The notes beneath the pieces were generated by a model, which had not been told where the DNA came from, searched no databases, and was given only the letters and a program-made list of their open reading frames with translations. The position numbers and the translations under genes are program-made. 64,000 nt of DNA from Pelotomaculum_C sp050950345. GTDB taxonomy: Bacteria > Bacillota > Desulfotomaculia > Desulfotomaculales > Pelotomaculaceae. Shown here piece by piece: positions 53,496 through 61,364 of this stretch (position 1 is the stretch's first letter; every line of letters begins with the position of its first letter). The stretch spans positions 310,001 through 374,000 of the forward strand of contig JBMNHK010000007.1 of the NCBI GenBank assembly GCA_050950345.1, given 5' to 3'.

Positions 53496-54297
53496 GGGCC
53501 CCGGGGGGCTTGGCCTTGAAGGTCTCAATGGTTGTCTCCCGCCCGGCCTCCTCCGGGCCTGAAAGCGGGTTTTGGGCAAAATATTTAATCACTCCCGCAC
53601 AGATAGCCTCTGCCACTTTCTCCTGATAGACGGGATCCTCCAGAAGCTCGGCTTCAGCTTTGTTGCTGAGGTAGCCCACGGCCACCACCACAGCCGGCAT
53701 GGCGGTGTTTTTGGTGATAAAGTGGTCCTTTTCCACCGGCAAGCGGGATGTTTCGCGAACCCTGGTCGTCAATTCTTCCTGGAGAATACAGCCAAAGTTC
53801 AGGCCCTTCTCGCTGCCGGGCTGGACAAAGGTCTGGGGACCACGCAGCCCGGTGTCGATGGAGCTGTTGGCATGGATACTGATAAACAGCTCAGCCCCTT
53901 GTTCATTGGCCAGAGCCACCCGGCGCTGCCATTCCGCAAGTTCCTCCTGGGTATTGTCATTGGTGTCGGGGCTGTTAAATTTGGTGTCATCTTCCCTGGT
54001 CATGATCACTTTAGCCCCGGCCCTGGTCAGCTCCTCGGACAGTTTCACGGCTATGGCCAGGGTGATGTCTTTTTCCAGAACACCGCTTTGACTGGCCACC
54101 CCGGTATCGCTGCCGCCGTGGCCGGCGTCTACCACCACCAACCGGTGGGATGCAAAAGGAGCCATTGTCTGGGTAGACCCCCCTACAAAATGTTCCTTAA
54201 ATACTTGTACCGTCAGAAAACCTGTTAACACCAGAGCTATTAATAAGATAAGGTGGCGTTTGCGGATAACGATGGTATTAATATAATTGGGAGACAT
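53485..54297 (-). CDS. CwlD-like N-acetylmuramoyl-L-alanine amidase, catalytic Glu replaced
   Basis: 270 residues from ATG 54297 (AAGGGG upstream). An N-terminal membrane anchor (HLILLIALVLTGFLTV) precedes an amidase_3 domain: VVVDAGHGGSDTG, ITLAIAVKLSEEL, LFISIHANSS and VAVGYLSNKAEAELL. CwlD forms muramic-lactam in spore cortex. The last motif normally reads VE(V/I)GFLSN with the catalytic Glu; here GCC encodes Ala, so zinc-amidase activity may be lost. It has a Pro-rich tail. Confidence 0.85.
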   Translation of the reverse strand: MSPNYINTIVIRKRHLILLIALVLTGFLTVQVFKEHFVGGSTQTMAPFASHRLVVVDAGHGGSDTGVASQSGVLEKDITLAIAVKLSEELTRAGAKVIMTREDDTKFNSPDTNDNTQEELAEWQRRVALANEQGAELFISIHANSSIDTGLRGPQTFVQPGSEKGLNFGCILQEELTTRVRETSRLPVEKDHFITKNTAMPAVVVAVGYLSNKAEAELLEDPVYQEKVAEAICAGVIKYFAQNPLSGPEEAGRETTIETFKAKPPGALTP

Positions 54298-54351
54298 AGT
54301 CAGGCCCCTTTCATTAATAAATTTGCCGGGCAGCCAGGGCAACCACCCCAT

Positions 54352-54680
54352 GATTCAATCACTGCCAATATATGGTATGTGGGCAGGGGCTGAGATATGC
54401 TAATAATGAATATTGTCAGACCTAATAAAGCAGGAGGCAGTGGGACTGTCGCCATGTTCTTCAATTTTTATTAAGGAATAGCTTGACATAAGACCTAATA
54501 AATGATATTTACCTACGTATATAATGTCCATTTGACGGTCAGTAGTGGCAGCAAGGTATATCCGGCTATTTTAGGCATATACTAAATTTGTAATTTTATC
54601 CCTATAAATGGCGCATGCTCTGCCAGGTTGAGAAAAGTATAGAAGAATGAAGTAAAAGGATGCAGGAAGAAGGATGAAAA
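54352..54680. other. Intergenic region before rubredoxin
   Basis: No gene seen. AGACCTAATAAA occurs twice as a direct repeat (54419-54430 and 54492-54503), and a TTGACA lies at 54484-54489. This suggests a regulated promoter for the rubredoxin-flavodiiron operon, but no known operator is recognised. Confidence 0.35.
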
Positions 54681-54842
54681 ATGCAAAAGTATGAGTGTAC
54701 TGTATGTGGGTATATATATGACCCCGAGGTTGGAGATCCTGATTCGGGTGTTGCCCCGGGCACAGCCTTTGAAGACATCCCGGAGGATTGGGTTTGCCCG
54801 CCCTGCGGCGTTTCCAAAGACGAGTTCAAACCGGTGGAATAA
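54681..54842 (+). CDS. rub: Rubredoxin
   Basis: 53 residues with Cys6, Cys9 (CTVCGYIYD), Cys39 and Cys42 (CPPCGVSK) as Fe ligands; the DPDSGVAPGTAFEDIPEDW middle is classic. It donates electrons to the flavodiiron protein encoded 42 bases downstream and possibly to rubrerythrin. Confidence 0.96.
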   Translation: MQKYECTVCGYIYDPEVGDPDSGVAPGTAFEDIPEDWVCPPCGVSKDEFKPVE

Positions 54843-54884
54843 TTAAGCGTACCAAAATAAGCAAATTAGGGAGGAGGAGCATGT

Positions 54885-56075
54885 ATGTCCATTAAGGTGA
54901 CAGAAAACGTTTCCTGGGTAGGTAAGGTAGACTGGGAACTCCGAACTTTCCATGGTGAGGAATATTCGACGCACAAGGGCTCCACATATAACGCGTACCT
55001 GGTTCGGGATGAAAAAACTGTGCTCATCGATACGGTTTGGGATCCTTTTGCTAAGGAATTTGTAGCAAATTTAGCTAAGGAAATCGATCTGAAAAAGATT
55101 GACTACATTATTGCCAACCATGGCGAACCGGACCACAGTGGGGCCTTAGTTGAACTTTTAAAAGAAATTCCGGGAACACCTGTATATTGCACCGCCAATG
55201 CCGTTAAATCCCTCAAAGGGCAGTACCATGAGGATTGGAATTTTCAGGTGGTAAAAACCGGTGACAAACTGAATCTCGGCAGCAAAGAAATTACTTTTCT
55301 GGAAGCCCCGATGCTCCATTGGCCGGACAGTATGTTTTGCTATCTTTCCGGGGACAACATCTTATTCAGCAATGATGCCTTTGGCCAGCATTATGCTTCA
55401 GAGTTTATGTTTAACGACCTGGTGGATCAAAACGAATTATATGTTGAAGCTATAAAATATTATGCCAATATCTTAACCCCGTTTAGTAAATTAGTAGACA
55501 GAAAGATCAATGAAGTCATTGCTCTAGATTTACCCTTATCGATGATTTGTCCAAGCCATGGCGTGATCTGGCGCAAAGATCCGCTCCAAATCGTGACTCA
55601 GTATCAACAATGGGCACAGGATTATCAAGAAAATCAAGTGACTATTTTATATGACACCATGTGGAACGGTACGCGAAAAACTGCAGAGGCAATCGCAGAA
55701 GGAATCAGGTCTGCCGACCCGGAAGTAGCCGTCAAGCTTTACAACACGGCAAGAACGGATAAAAATGATATCATAACTGAAGTATTTAAATCTAAAGGTG
55801 TTTTAGTCGGCTCACCCACGGTCAACAAAACCATTCTTTCCTCCATGGCGGGCATTTTAGAGGAGATCAAGGGATTGGGCTTCAAGAATAAAAAGGCTGC
55901 CGCCTTTGGTAATTACGGCTGGAGCGGTGAGTCGGTCAAGATCCTAAATTCAATCTTGACTGCAGCCGGATTTGCAGTTGTCAATGATGGCCTCAAGGTG
56001 CAGTGGAATCCTGACCAGGAAACCAGAACCAGTTGCTTAGATTTTGGCCGTGCGTATATAAATACATTTAAATAG
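54885..56075 (+). CDS. fprA: FprA-type flavodiiron protein
   Basis: 396 residues: a metallo-beta-lactamase-like diiron domain (1-250) with ligands in HGEPDH (His79, Glu81, Asp83, His84), MLHWPDSM, FSNDAFG and CPSHG. A flavodoxin domain follows (from about 255; YDTMWNGTRKTA, GSPTVNKTI, FGNYGWSGE). It reduces O2 or NO to water or N2O with electrons from rubredoxin. GGGAGGAGG ribosome site. Operon with rubredoxin. Confidence 0.97.
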   Translation: MSIKVTENVSWVGKVDWELRTFHGEEYSTHKGSTYNAYLVRDEKTVLIDTVWDPFAKEFVANLAKEIDLKKIDYIIANHGEPDHSGALVELLKEIPGTPVYCTANAVKSLKGQYHEDWNFQVVKTGDKLNLGSKEITFLEAPMLHWPDSMFCYLSGDNILFSNDAFGQHYASEFMFNDLVDQNELYVEAIKYYANILTPFSKLVDRKINEVIALDLPLSMICPSHGVIWRKDPLQIVTQYQQWAQDYQENQVTILYDTMWNGTRKTAEAIAEGIRSADPEVAVKLYNTARTDKNDIITEVFKSKGVLVGSPTVNKTILSSMAGILEEIKGLGFKNKKAAAFGNYGWSGESVKILNSILTAAGFAVVNDGLKVQWNPDQETRTSCLDFGRAYINTFK

Positions 56076-56118
56076 TGTTTGTGGAATACAATTATCACTG
56101 CTACTCATTTATTTGAAT

Positions 56119-56156
56119 GACAACCTCCTTATGTAATAATTTACAGGGAGGTTGTC
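56119..56156 (+). terminator. Hairpin after fprA
   Basis: GACAACCTCC (56119-56128) pairs with GGAGGTTGTC (56147-56156), a perfect 10-bp stem; no T run follows. Confidence 0.5.
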
Positions 56157-56327
56157 TAACTGTTGCTTGTCAATTGCCGGTGCGTTCGTGCTTTTAACCA
56201 GTTATAAAATGATAACCTTCCACTGGATTTCACCTTGGCCATGAGAGTAGTATATAAAAAAGCGCCAATGCAAAAGTTGGCAGCAGGAAGTAAAGCATTG
56301 GTGCTATTATTGAGGGGTGGTTTATTT

Positions 56328-56780
56328 ATGAATACAACGGAGATCGAAAACAGGGGGATGGATGAACGGTTATTCGCTACCTTGTGCAGACGCTATCAAA
56401 AATCACCTGTCTATAATGAGTTGGGTATAAGACTGTTATACCTTGGTAGAGGGGCGGCGGGGTATGAAATTGATGTTGAGCATTGCTATACAACAGTTAA
56501 TGGGCGATTGCACGGCGGCATCATTGCCACTATGGCAGATTCCGCCATGGGGTGGGCCTGTTTGTCCCTGGGGCGTGCCGCTGTTACTGTTGATATGAAC
56601 TTAAATTATTTTAAACCTGTTTTCCAGGAAACCAGGCTAAGAGCCGAAGGGTATGTGATCCGTGAGGGAAAGACTTTGGTTGTTACTGAAGCAAATCTGT
56701 TTAATAATGAAAAACTTGTGGCCAAAAGCATGGGTACGTTCTTCTTAAGCGGTGACATAGAATTAATCGGGGCTATTTAA
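56328..56780 (+). CDS. PaaI-type hotdog thioesterase
   Basis: 150 residues. The hotdog core is clear: RLHGGIIATMADSAMGWACLS (HGG loop with catalytic region), VTVDMNLNYFKPV, and TLVVTEANLFNNEKLVAKSMGTFF. It hydrolyses acyl- or aryl-CoA esters; substrate unknown. ATG 56328 has AGGGGTGG 7 bases upstream; an ATG-like start at 56235 is less likely. It is the last gene before the right end of the element. Confidence 0.88.
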   Translation: MNTTEIENRGMDERLFATLCRRYQKSPVYNELGIRLLYLGRGAAGYEIDVEHCYTTVNGRLHGGIIATMADSAMGWACLSLGRAAVTVDMNLNYFKPVFQETRLRAEGYVIREGKTLVVTEANLFNNEKLVAKSMGTFFLSGDIELIGAI

Positions 56781-56832
56781 TTGCAATATAAAGCCTGCTC
56801 TATGATCCCTTATGGCCTGGCTGGAAGCCCTC

Positions 56833-56949
56833 TCAAGGCTTACCGGACAGGTCAATCTTGCGTTTTTCAATGATACGGTCGGCTACCTTGAGCATTATTC
56901 TCAGGGCAGTGATCATTTTAAGTTGCTTAGGCGTAAATTCTTTTTTCAT
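56833..56949 (-). CDS. Small att-adjacent protein, copy 1 (38 aa)
   Basis: MKKEFTPKQLKMITALRIML followed by KVADRIIEKRK; homologous to the 37-residue protein next to att site B. It begins 43 bases inside the element from the arm of site C and is the first element gene after the cotJC N-terminal half. Role unknown; a directionality factor is a testable guess. Confidence 0.55.
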   Translation of the reverse strand: MKKEFTPKQLKMITALRIMLKVADRIIEKRKIDLSGKP

Positions 56950-56991
56950 AATGTAATCATATGAACATCACCCCACATTGGTTACAGCCGG

Positions 56992-57020
56992 ATATCAACT
57001 AGACAACAGCTCTTTAGCCT
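56992..57020 (-). other. Attachment site C (cotJC N-terminal/element junction)
   Basis: On the plus strand: element arm ATATCAACT (56992-57000), 11 bases, core CTTTAG (57012-57017), then cotJC codons. Its element flank GTAACCAA plus small gene matches that of site B. Confidence 0.75.
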
Positions 57021-57177
57021 TATTGGTTGGCATGGTGTACCGCTGGGTTAAATACCGGACACCGGCGGATAGTTCACTGTCCGGCCCGCCGTACTGAGCC
57101 ATGAGAAATTTGGCCATCCCGATGTCGTTTCTCGCTACACGAACCGGGTATTCAAGTTTCTTTTCATACATCCACAT
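56995..57177 (-). CDS. cotJC: CotJC, N-terminal part of the interrupted gene
   Basis: MWMYEKKLEYPVRVARND and YGGPDSELSAGVRYLTQRYTM are the start of CotJC. CotJC sequence ends at TNKAK (codon 55, base 57013). The last residues ELLSS and the stop at 56995 come from element sequence. The gene follows cotJB by 16 bases, as in the cotJABC operon. The remainder lies at 16172-15760. As it stands it would make a 60-residue stub. Confidence 0.93.
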   Translation of the reverse strand: MWMYEKKLEYPVRVARNDIGMAKFLMAQYGGPDSELSAGVRYLTQRYTMPTNKAKELLSS

Positions 57178-57193
57178 GGGCTTTTATTCCTTT

Positions 57194-57451
57194 CTAAACG
57201 TATTCGATTTCCCAGGGCCACGGTCCCTCAATATATTGCCAGTGGCCTTTTACTTGAACGGGACTGAAAATTGACAAGGGCCCATATTGTTCTTCATAAC
57301 GCTTTACGCAAGCCAGGTATCTATCCCGCACAGTTTGATAATCTTTGAGTGCTGCGTGCTCCTGGGGTTGATTGTCCAGAAACAAAGCCAGTTCGATCAC
57401 GGCAAATTCATATTCCTGGATTTCTCTTAATAAAGCTAATCTGTTTTTCAT
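57194..57451 (-). CDS. cotJB: Spore coat protein CotJB
   Basis: 85 residues: LLREIQEYEFAVIELALFLDN, then YGPLSIFSPVQVKGHWQYIEGPWPWE, the CotJB signature. Together with CotJA and CotJC it forms a mother-cell coat complex laid down under sigma-E control in Bacillus. Confidence 0.95.
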   Translation of the reverse strand: MKNRLALLREIQEYEFAVIELALFLDNQPQEHAALKDYQTVRDRYLACVKRYEEQYGPLSIFSPVQVKGHWQYIEGPWPWEIEYV

Positions 57452-57466
57452 CTTTCTCGCTCCTTG

Positions 57467-57706
57467 TTAGGCAGGGTAGGGCCGGTATAGTTCCGGGAAA
57501 ATGGTTCCTTTTTGCAGCCCTTCGGCAGCTGTGAAGGTGCGCCCGTATTTTTGCCAGATGACAAAGGCCATGGCCAGGCAGTGCTGCTGGTAGTACAAAG
57601 CTTCCGCCTGAACAGTTTCGGCATTCTGGCTTTTGGCAGCAGGTTCTGTTTGGGGCTCACCGGCAGGCGCGGCCCCTACCGGCTCCTGTGGATATTGCGG
57701 CAGCAT
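57467..57706 (-). CDS. cotJA: Spore coat-associated protein CotJA
   Basis: 79 residues. LAMAFVIWQKYGRTFTAAEGLQKGTIFPELYRPY is the CotJA core; the N-terminus is Pro/Gln-rich. First gene of the cotJ operon, with GGAGGT before ATG, 15 bases before cotJB. No clear sigma-E promoter could be read in the 140 bases upstream. Confidence 0.93.
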   Translation of the reverse strand: MLPQYPQEPVGAAPAGEPQTEPAAKSQNAETVQAEALYYQQHCLAMAFVIWQKYGRTFTAAEGLQKGTIFPELYRPYPA

Positions 57707-57846
57707 GAAAATACCTCCTCAGTTGGTTTTATTTATCATTACAGTTTATGTCTGGTAGCTCGTTACGGTCACTTTTGGGCATAAATAACGGGCCATAAAA
57801 GGCCCTGATTAGGAAAACTGCCTGGAATATGGTGCAAAACTAATAG

Positions 57847-58602
57847 TTACAGGCGTTTGATCAATTCGAGCAGCCTGAAGGAAAATATTACTTGACCTTG
57901 TGCAGTTTCTTCAAAGGACTGTTCCAGTGTCACTTCCTCCGGTTCTCTTGCAGCGCCTGATAGGGGGCTGTTTTTTGTGCCGTTGTTAATTACACTATCT
58001 GGCTCTTCCCGGGTTTGAACCCCGGAGACGTCTGTTGCCGGTAGGCTGTTTGGCACAGCTTTAAAGGATGGATCCAGCTGGGTATGCCTGGTCATATCCA
58101 CAAAGCACAGGGGTGGGAAAAGGACGCACCACCAATTCGTGCCGGAGCCGTTGCCGATGACCACCCGGACAGCTTCGTAGTCCCCTGCGGGAAGAATGAA
58201 AGCCCCATAGTGCTTGGTGGGAAAAGGATAATCGCCCAGCTCAACCGTAACAGCATAATCCTTGCCTTCCTCCTTGATCACTTCCTGGGCGATTTGTTGC
58301 ATCCGGTTAATATTGGCCTGGGCGAGCAGCCTGGCGGAGGCGATGTCGCAGGGTCCCGTAAACTCCGGCGCTACCGCCTGGATGATTTCATCCCTTACTT
58401 TGCGCTTTAGCGCCTGATCCTCCTGGCTGTCGCTATTGGCTATTACATGCAGGCGGATTAAGCCGGTATCCTTTACCGTAGCTTCCGTAACAGAAGCCTG
58501 TGAACCTGTGTAGCAGGATAAACTCAGCACCAGCGCGCCTATGACTATACTATATAACCATTTTTGGTTAATTCTCCTCAAAACCAGCACCTCGATTAAC
58601 AA
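57847..58602 (-). CDS. spoIIR: Stage II sporulation protein R
   Basis: Forespore-secreted signal that triggers SpoIIGA to process pro-sigma-E. An N-terminal signal helix (WLYSIVIGALVLSLSCYTG) is followed by the conserved domain: LIRLHVIANSDSQEDQALKRKVRDEI, YGAFILPAGDYEAVRVVIGNGSGTNWWCVLFPPLCFVD in two parts. The C-terminal 60 residues are variable. TTG 58581 (MRRINQKWLY) with CGAGGTG 6 bases upstream is a likely alternative start. Confidence 0.95.
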   Translation of the reverse strand: MLIEVLVLRRINQKWLYSIVIGALVLSLSCYTGSQASVTEATVKDTGLIRLHVIANSDSQEDQALKRKVRDEIIQAVAPEFTGPCDIASARLLAQANINRMQQIAQEVIKEEGKDYAVTVELGDYPFPTKHYGAFILPAGDYEAVRVVIGNGSGTNWWCVLFPPLCFVDMTRHTQLDPSFKAVPNSLPATDVSGVQTREEPDSVINNGTKNSPLSGAAREPEEVTLEQSFEETAQGQVIFSFRLLELIKRL

Positions 58603-58817
58603 ATTTTTTTATTATTATAACCATTACTGCCGGAGTCTAACGCTATTTACAGGTTAACTGGTTAATAGTGTTGTTAATAATAAACTACTTCTTGAAATGC
58701 TAATGCCCTAAAAAATGTTAACGGCAGCGTATCATTATTTAGAGGCTGCAGGGAAAGGGGGGACAATGTTTTTGCGGTGCAGGATAAAACATTTTTCCTT
58801 AATAAGGGAGGTAGGGC

Positions 58818-60182
58818 ATGTATAAAAAAACATTGACAATTTTGCTGGCGTTGGTGATGGTTCTGAGTTTTGCGGCTGCCTCGCAGGCGTCAAACGGCCA
58901 TGGGAAAAACCATAAAAATATGTTTAAAGTCAAGAGCTGGAAGGCAGTCAAACTTAAAGATATTGACAGCCATTGGGCGAACAAGGAAATCCATAAGATG
59001 GCTTCCTGCGGGATTATCAAGGGTTATGAGGACAGGACCTTCCGCCCCAATGCATCTGTCTCCGCCGGTGAGGCGCTGATGATGATCTGCCGTGCCGCCA
59101 GCGGCGAGGAAGAATTTGAAAAACCTGATGTGAGCTATGGCAAATTTCCTGACTGGGCCCGGGGCTGTCTGGCTTATGCCCTGGACAACGGCATCGTTGA
59201 TGAGGCTGAATTGAAATACTTAAACGGTAATCAGGCAGCCAAAAGATGGCAGGTGGCTGTATGGGTTGTCAGGGCGATGGATTTGGAGCAATCCGATAAG
59301 CTTGAGTTCGGAGATGTTTTCGATATTCCCTTATTTGCCAGGCCCTATGTTGGCGGCATGTGCAAGTATCGCTTTATGATTGGCGACGAGCATAAGCATT
59401 TCCAGCCCAACAAGCCTGTGACCAGGGCTGAAATGGCCGCCATCCTTTCCCGGATCTTTGATTATGATTGGGACTCTGAAGACAAGGACGACAGCGAAGG
59501 CCTCCGGGTCAAGACCCTTACCCCGGCCCATCGGTCAACCGGAGTGGATCCGGATACCGGGGAATTAACTGTTAAGTTTAATGAGGACATCGTTGCGGTT
59601 GATGATGAGGCTGATGTTGAGGATGGTATCACCCTATGGAACGTGACCCGGAATAAAGAAGCCGGCATCGAAGACATTTCCATCTCCGGTGACACCTTGA
59701 CCATCTATCTTGACGGCTCCCTGGCAGAGGATAGTGTCTACAGGGTCACTATTGCCGGCGGGATTATCGAGGCAGAAGACTCCGGTGAGGAATTTGCCGG
59801 AATTAAAGGCCGGGACTGGCAGTTTACCACAGGAGATTCTCTGGCCGATGAGGAGCTTAAGATTAAGAAGCTTAGCCCTGCCAACGGGGCGACAGGGGTT
59901 GACGCTACAAAACTCTTGAGGTCTAAGTTCACCGTTGACATCGAAGCAGTTGCCAATAAGGATCTGCTGGATGCAGTAGAAGTTTATAATGTAACCGCGG
60001 ATAAAGCTGTGGCGGTTGATGAAGTGGAAATCGACGGCGACACACTGATCATCACCCTGGAAAATAAACTGAAGACAGGTTGCATGTTTGAGGTGACCAT
60101 CAAGGACGGGTATCTGCAGGCTGCTGATTCCGGTGAGGAATTCCCGGGGCTGGCCGGCGATGACTGGTGCTTTACAACCTAA
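58818..60182 (+). CDS. S-layer homology (SLH) protein with Ig-like domains
   Basis: 454 residues. Signal peptide (LLALVMVLSFAAASQAS), then about three SLH-type repeats (DIDSHWANKEIHKMASCGII; a middle divergent copy; FARPYVGGMCKYRFMIG ... PVTRAEMAAIL), which attach to secondary cell-wall polymers. Two Big_5-type Ig-like repeats follow (about 235-340 and 345-454; LTPAHRSTGVDPDTGELTVKF and LSPANGATGVDATKLLRSKF), both ending in the W-FTT pattern. GGGAGG ribosome site. Probably a surface protein; the short C-terminus shows no enzymatic domain. Confidence 0.9.
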   Translation: MYKKTLTILLALVMVLSFAAASQASNGHGKNHKNMFKVKSWKAVKLKDIDSHWANKEIHKMASCGIIKGYEDRTFRPNASVSAGEALMMICRAASGEEEFEKPDVSYGKFPDWARGCLAYALDNGIVDEAELKYLNGNQAAKRWQVAVWVVRAMDLEQSDKLEFGDVFDIPLFARPYVGGMCKYRFMIGDEHKHFQPNKPVTRAEMAAILSRIFDYDWDSEDKDDSEGLRVKTLTPAHRSTGVDPDTGELTVKFNEDIVAVDDEADVEDGITLWNVTRNKEAGIEDISISGDTLTIYLDGSLAEDSVYRVTIAGGIIEAEDSGEEFAGIKGRDWQFTTGDSLADEELKIKKLSPANGATGVDATKLLRSKFTVDIEAVANKDLLDAVEVYNVTADKAVAVDEVEIDGDTLIITLENKLKTGCMFEVTIKDGYLQAADSGEEFPGLAGDDWCFTT

Positions 60183-60274
60183 ATGAAGCACAAGGAAATG
60201 TTTTAGAAAATGAATCCAGCATAGAAGCGGAGAAAGATTGAGAGCATCTTGAGCATTAAATCCCTATAGATTAA

Positions 60275-60312
60275 AGAAAAGCGTGCCGGGAACTGATTGG
60301 GCACGCTTTTCT
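60275..60312 (+). terminator. Terminator after the SLH gene
   Basis: AGAAAAGCGTGCC (60275-60287) pairs with GGCACGCTTTTCT (60300-60312), 13 of 13; the A/T-rich base of the stem supplies the T run. The remaining 230 bases up to the next gene show no gene. Confidence 0.8.
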
Positions 60313-60546
60313 AATTAACTAAATACAAAATGTAGTTTTTGCAATATCCCCTTTGCATGGCCTGGCAAAGGTTTAATTGTCACTGCTCATGTGCGGTGTT
60401 ATTTACGTTGTCAATAGGTAGTGCTTAGTTTTATAACGCGCCCGGCAGGTTACCGGTTGCTCTATGAAGAATCCGTATGTAGCGTGATCTTGAATATAAT
60501 GGGAGGAATGAAATGCCCAGTGCCTTAAGGGGAGCGGGAGAGGGGT

Positions 60547-61275
60547 ATGAATAATCTAAAAACAGGCGCAAGGCGTTTATCGGTAGTTAAAATCCTGCTG
60601 TTAATTGTAGTTGTGGCGGTATCAATATGGGGTTTATCTGAATGGGCATACCGGAGCTCCAAACTGCCGCCCATGGGACCACAAGGGCTGATTGGGCAAC
60701 GTTGCCAGGTGGAGAAAGTTGTGCTGGACAGCGACCAGGATGGCGACGGTATCTATGACCTGGATGACATTGTCCAGGGGGCACGCAAGGATTTGGAGGC
60801 CAGGCCCTTATATAAGGACGCTTATTATGCGGGTGGCTACCCGCCTGAAAACGAAGGCGTTTGCACCGATGTGATCTGGCGGGCGCTGCAAAACGCAGGC
60901 TATGACTTAAAGGGCATGATGGATCGGGATATACAGGAGCATACGGAAGATTACCCTCGAGTGGCAGGTGCCCCCGAACCCAATATCGATTTTCGCCGGG
61001 TAGCGAATCAGGAGTCATTTTTCAAAAAATATGCTGCACAATTGACTACCGAGATCATACCCTGGGATCCAGAGAACTTAAAGCAGTGGCAGGGCGGCGA
61101 CATTGTGGTGTTCGGCCCACCCTACGAGCATGTGGGAGTCGTTTCGGACAGGCGGCGGCCGGACGGTGTTCCTTTGCTAATCCACAATGCCGGACCGTAT
61201 ACCAGGGAAGACAGCGGGCTGCTCAACTGGCCTTCCCCTTTAACGTACCACTTTCGTTTTCCTAAAGCCGGCTGA
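60547..61275 (+). CDS. DUF1287 protein, membrane-anchored
   Basis: 242 residues: an N-terminal transmembrane helix (VVKILLLIVVVAVSIWGLS), then DUF1287 with GVCTDVIWRALQNAGYDL (conserved Cys), WQGGDIVVFGPPYEHVGVVSD (His) and IHNAGPYTRE. The Cys-His arrangement resembles NlpC/P60 amidases, so a cell-wall hydrolase activity is inferred. GGAGAGGGGT before ATG. Confidence 0.85.
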   Translation: MNNLKTGARRLSVVKILLLIVVVAVSIWGLSEWAYRSSKLPPMGPQGLIGQRCQVEKVVLDSDQDGDGIYDLDDIVQGARKDLEARPLYKDAYYAGGYPPENEGVCTDVIWRALQNAGYDLKGMMDRDIQEHTEDYPRVAGAPEPNIDFRRVANQESFFKKYAAQLTTEIIPWDPENLKQWQGGDIVVFGPPYEHVGVVSDRRRPDGVPLLIHNAGPYTREDSGLLNWPSPLTYHFRFPKAG

Positions 61276-61364
61276 CTAGACCTTTTACCGAGAAGTTAAC
61301 TACCTTTGACATATTCACTAAGAAGAAAGGTTGGTGTTGTTTATGGTGATGGGCTAATCGATAA

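Larger units (their letters stand above)
16167..57017 (-). mobile_element. 40.8-kb sporulation-gene intervening element inside cotJC
   Basis: The two halves of cotJC flank this region in the same orientation. The plus-strand hexamer CTTTAG occurs at 16167-16172 and at 57012-57017 in identical codon phase (AAA G). The element-side 9-bp arms AGTTGATAT (16184-16192) and ATATCAACT (56992-57000) are inverted and each lies 11 bases from the hexamer. Excision between the hexamers removes 40,845 bp and rebuilds cotJC exactly. Two large serine recombinases lie inside. By analogy with skin in sigK and the SPbeta prophage in spsM, I infer mother-cell excision during sporulation; excision is not shown. 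Confidence 0.82.
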
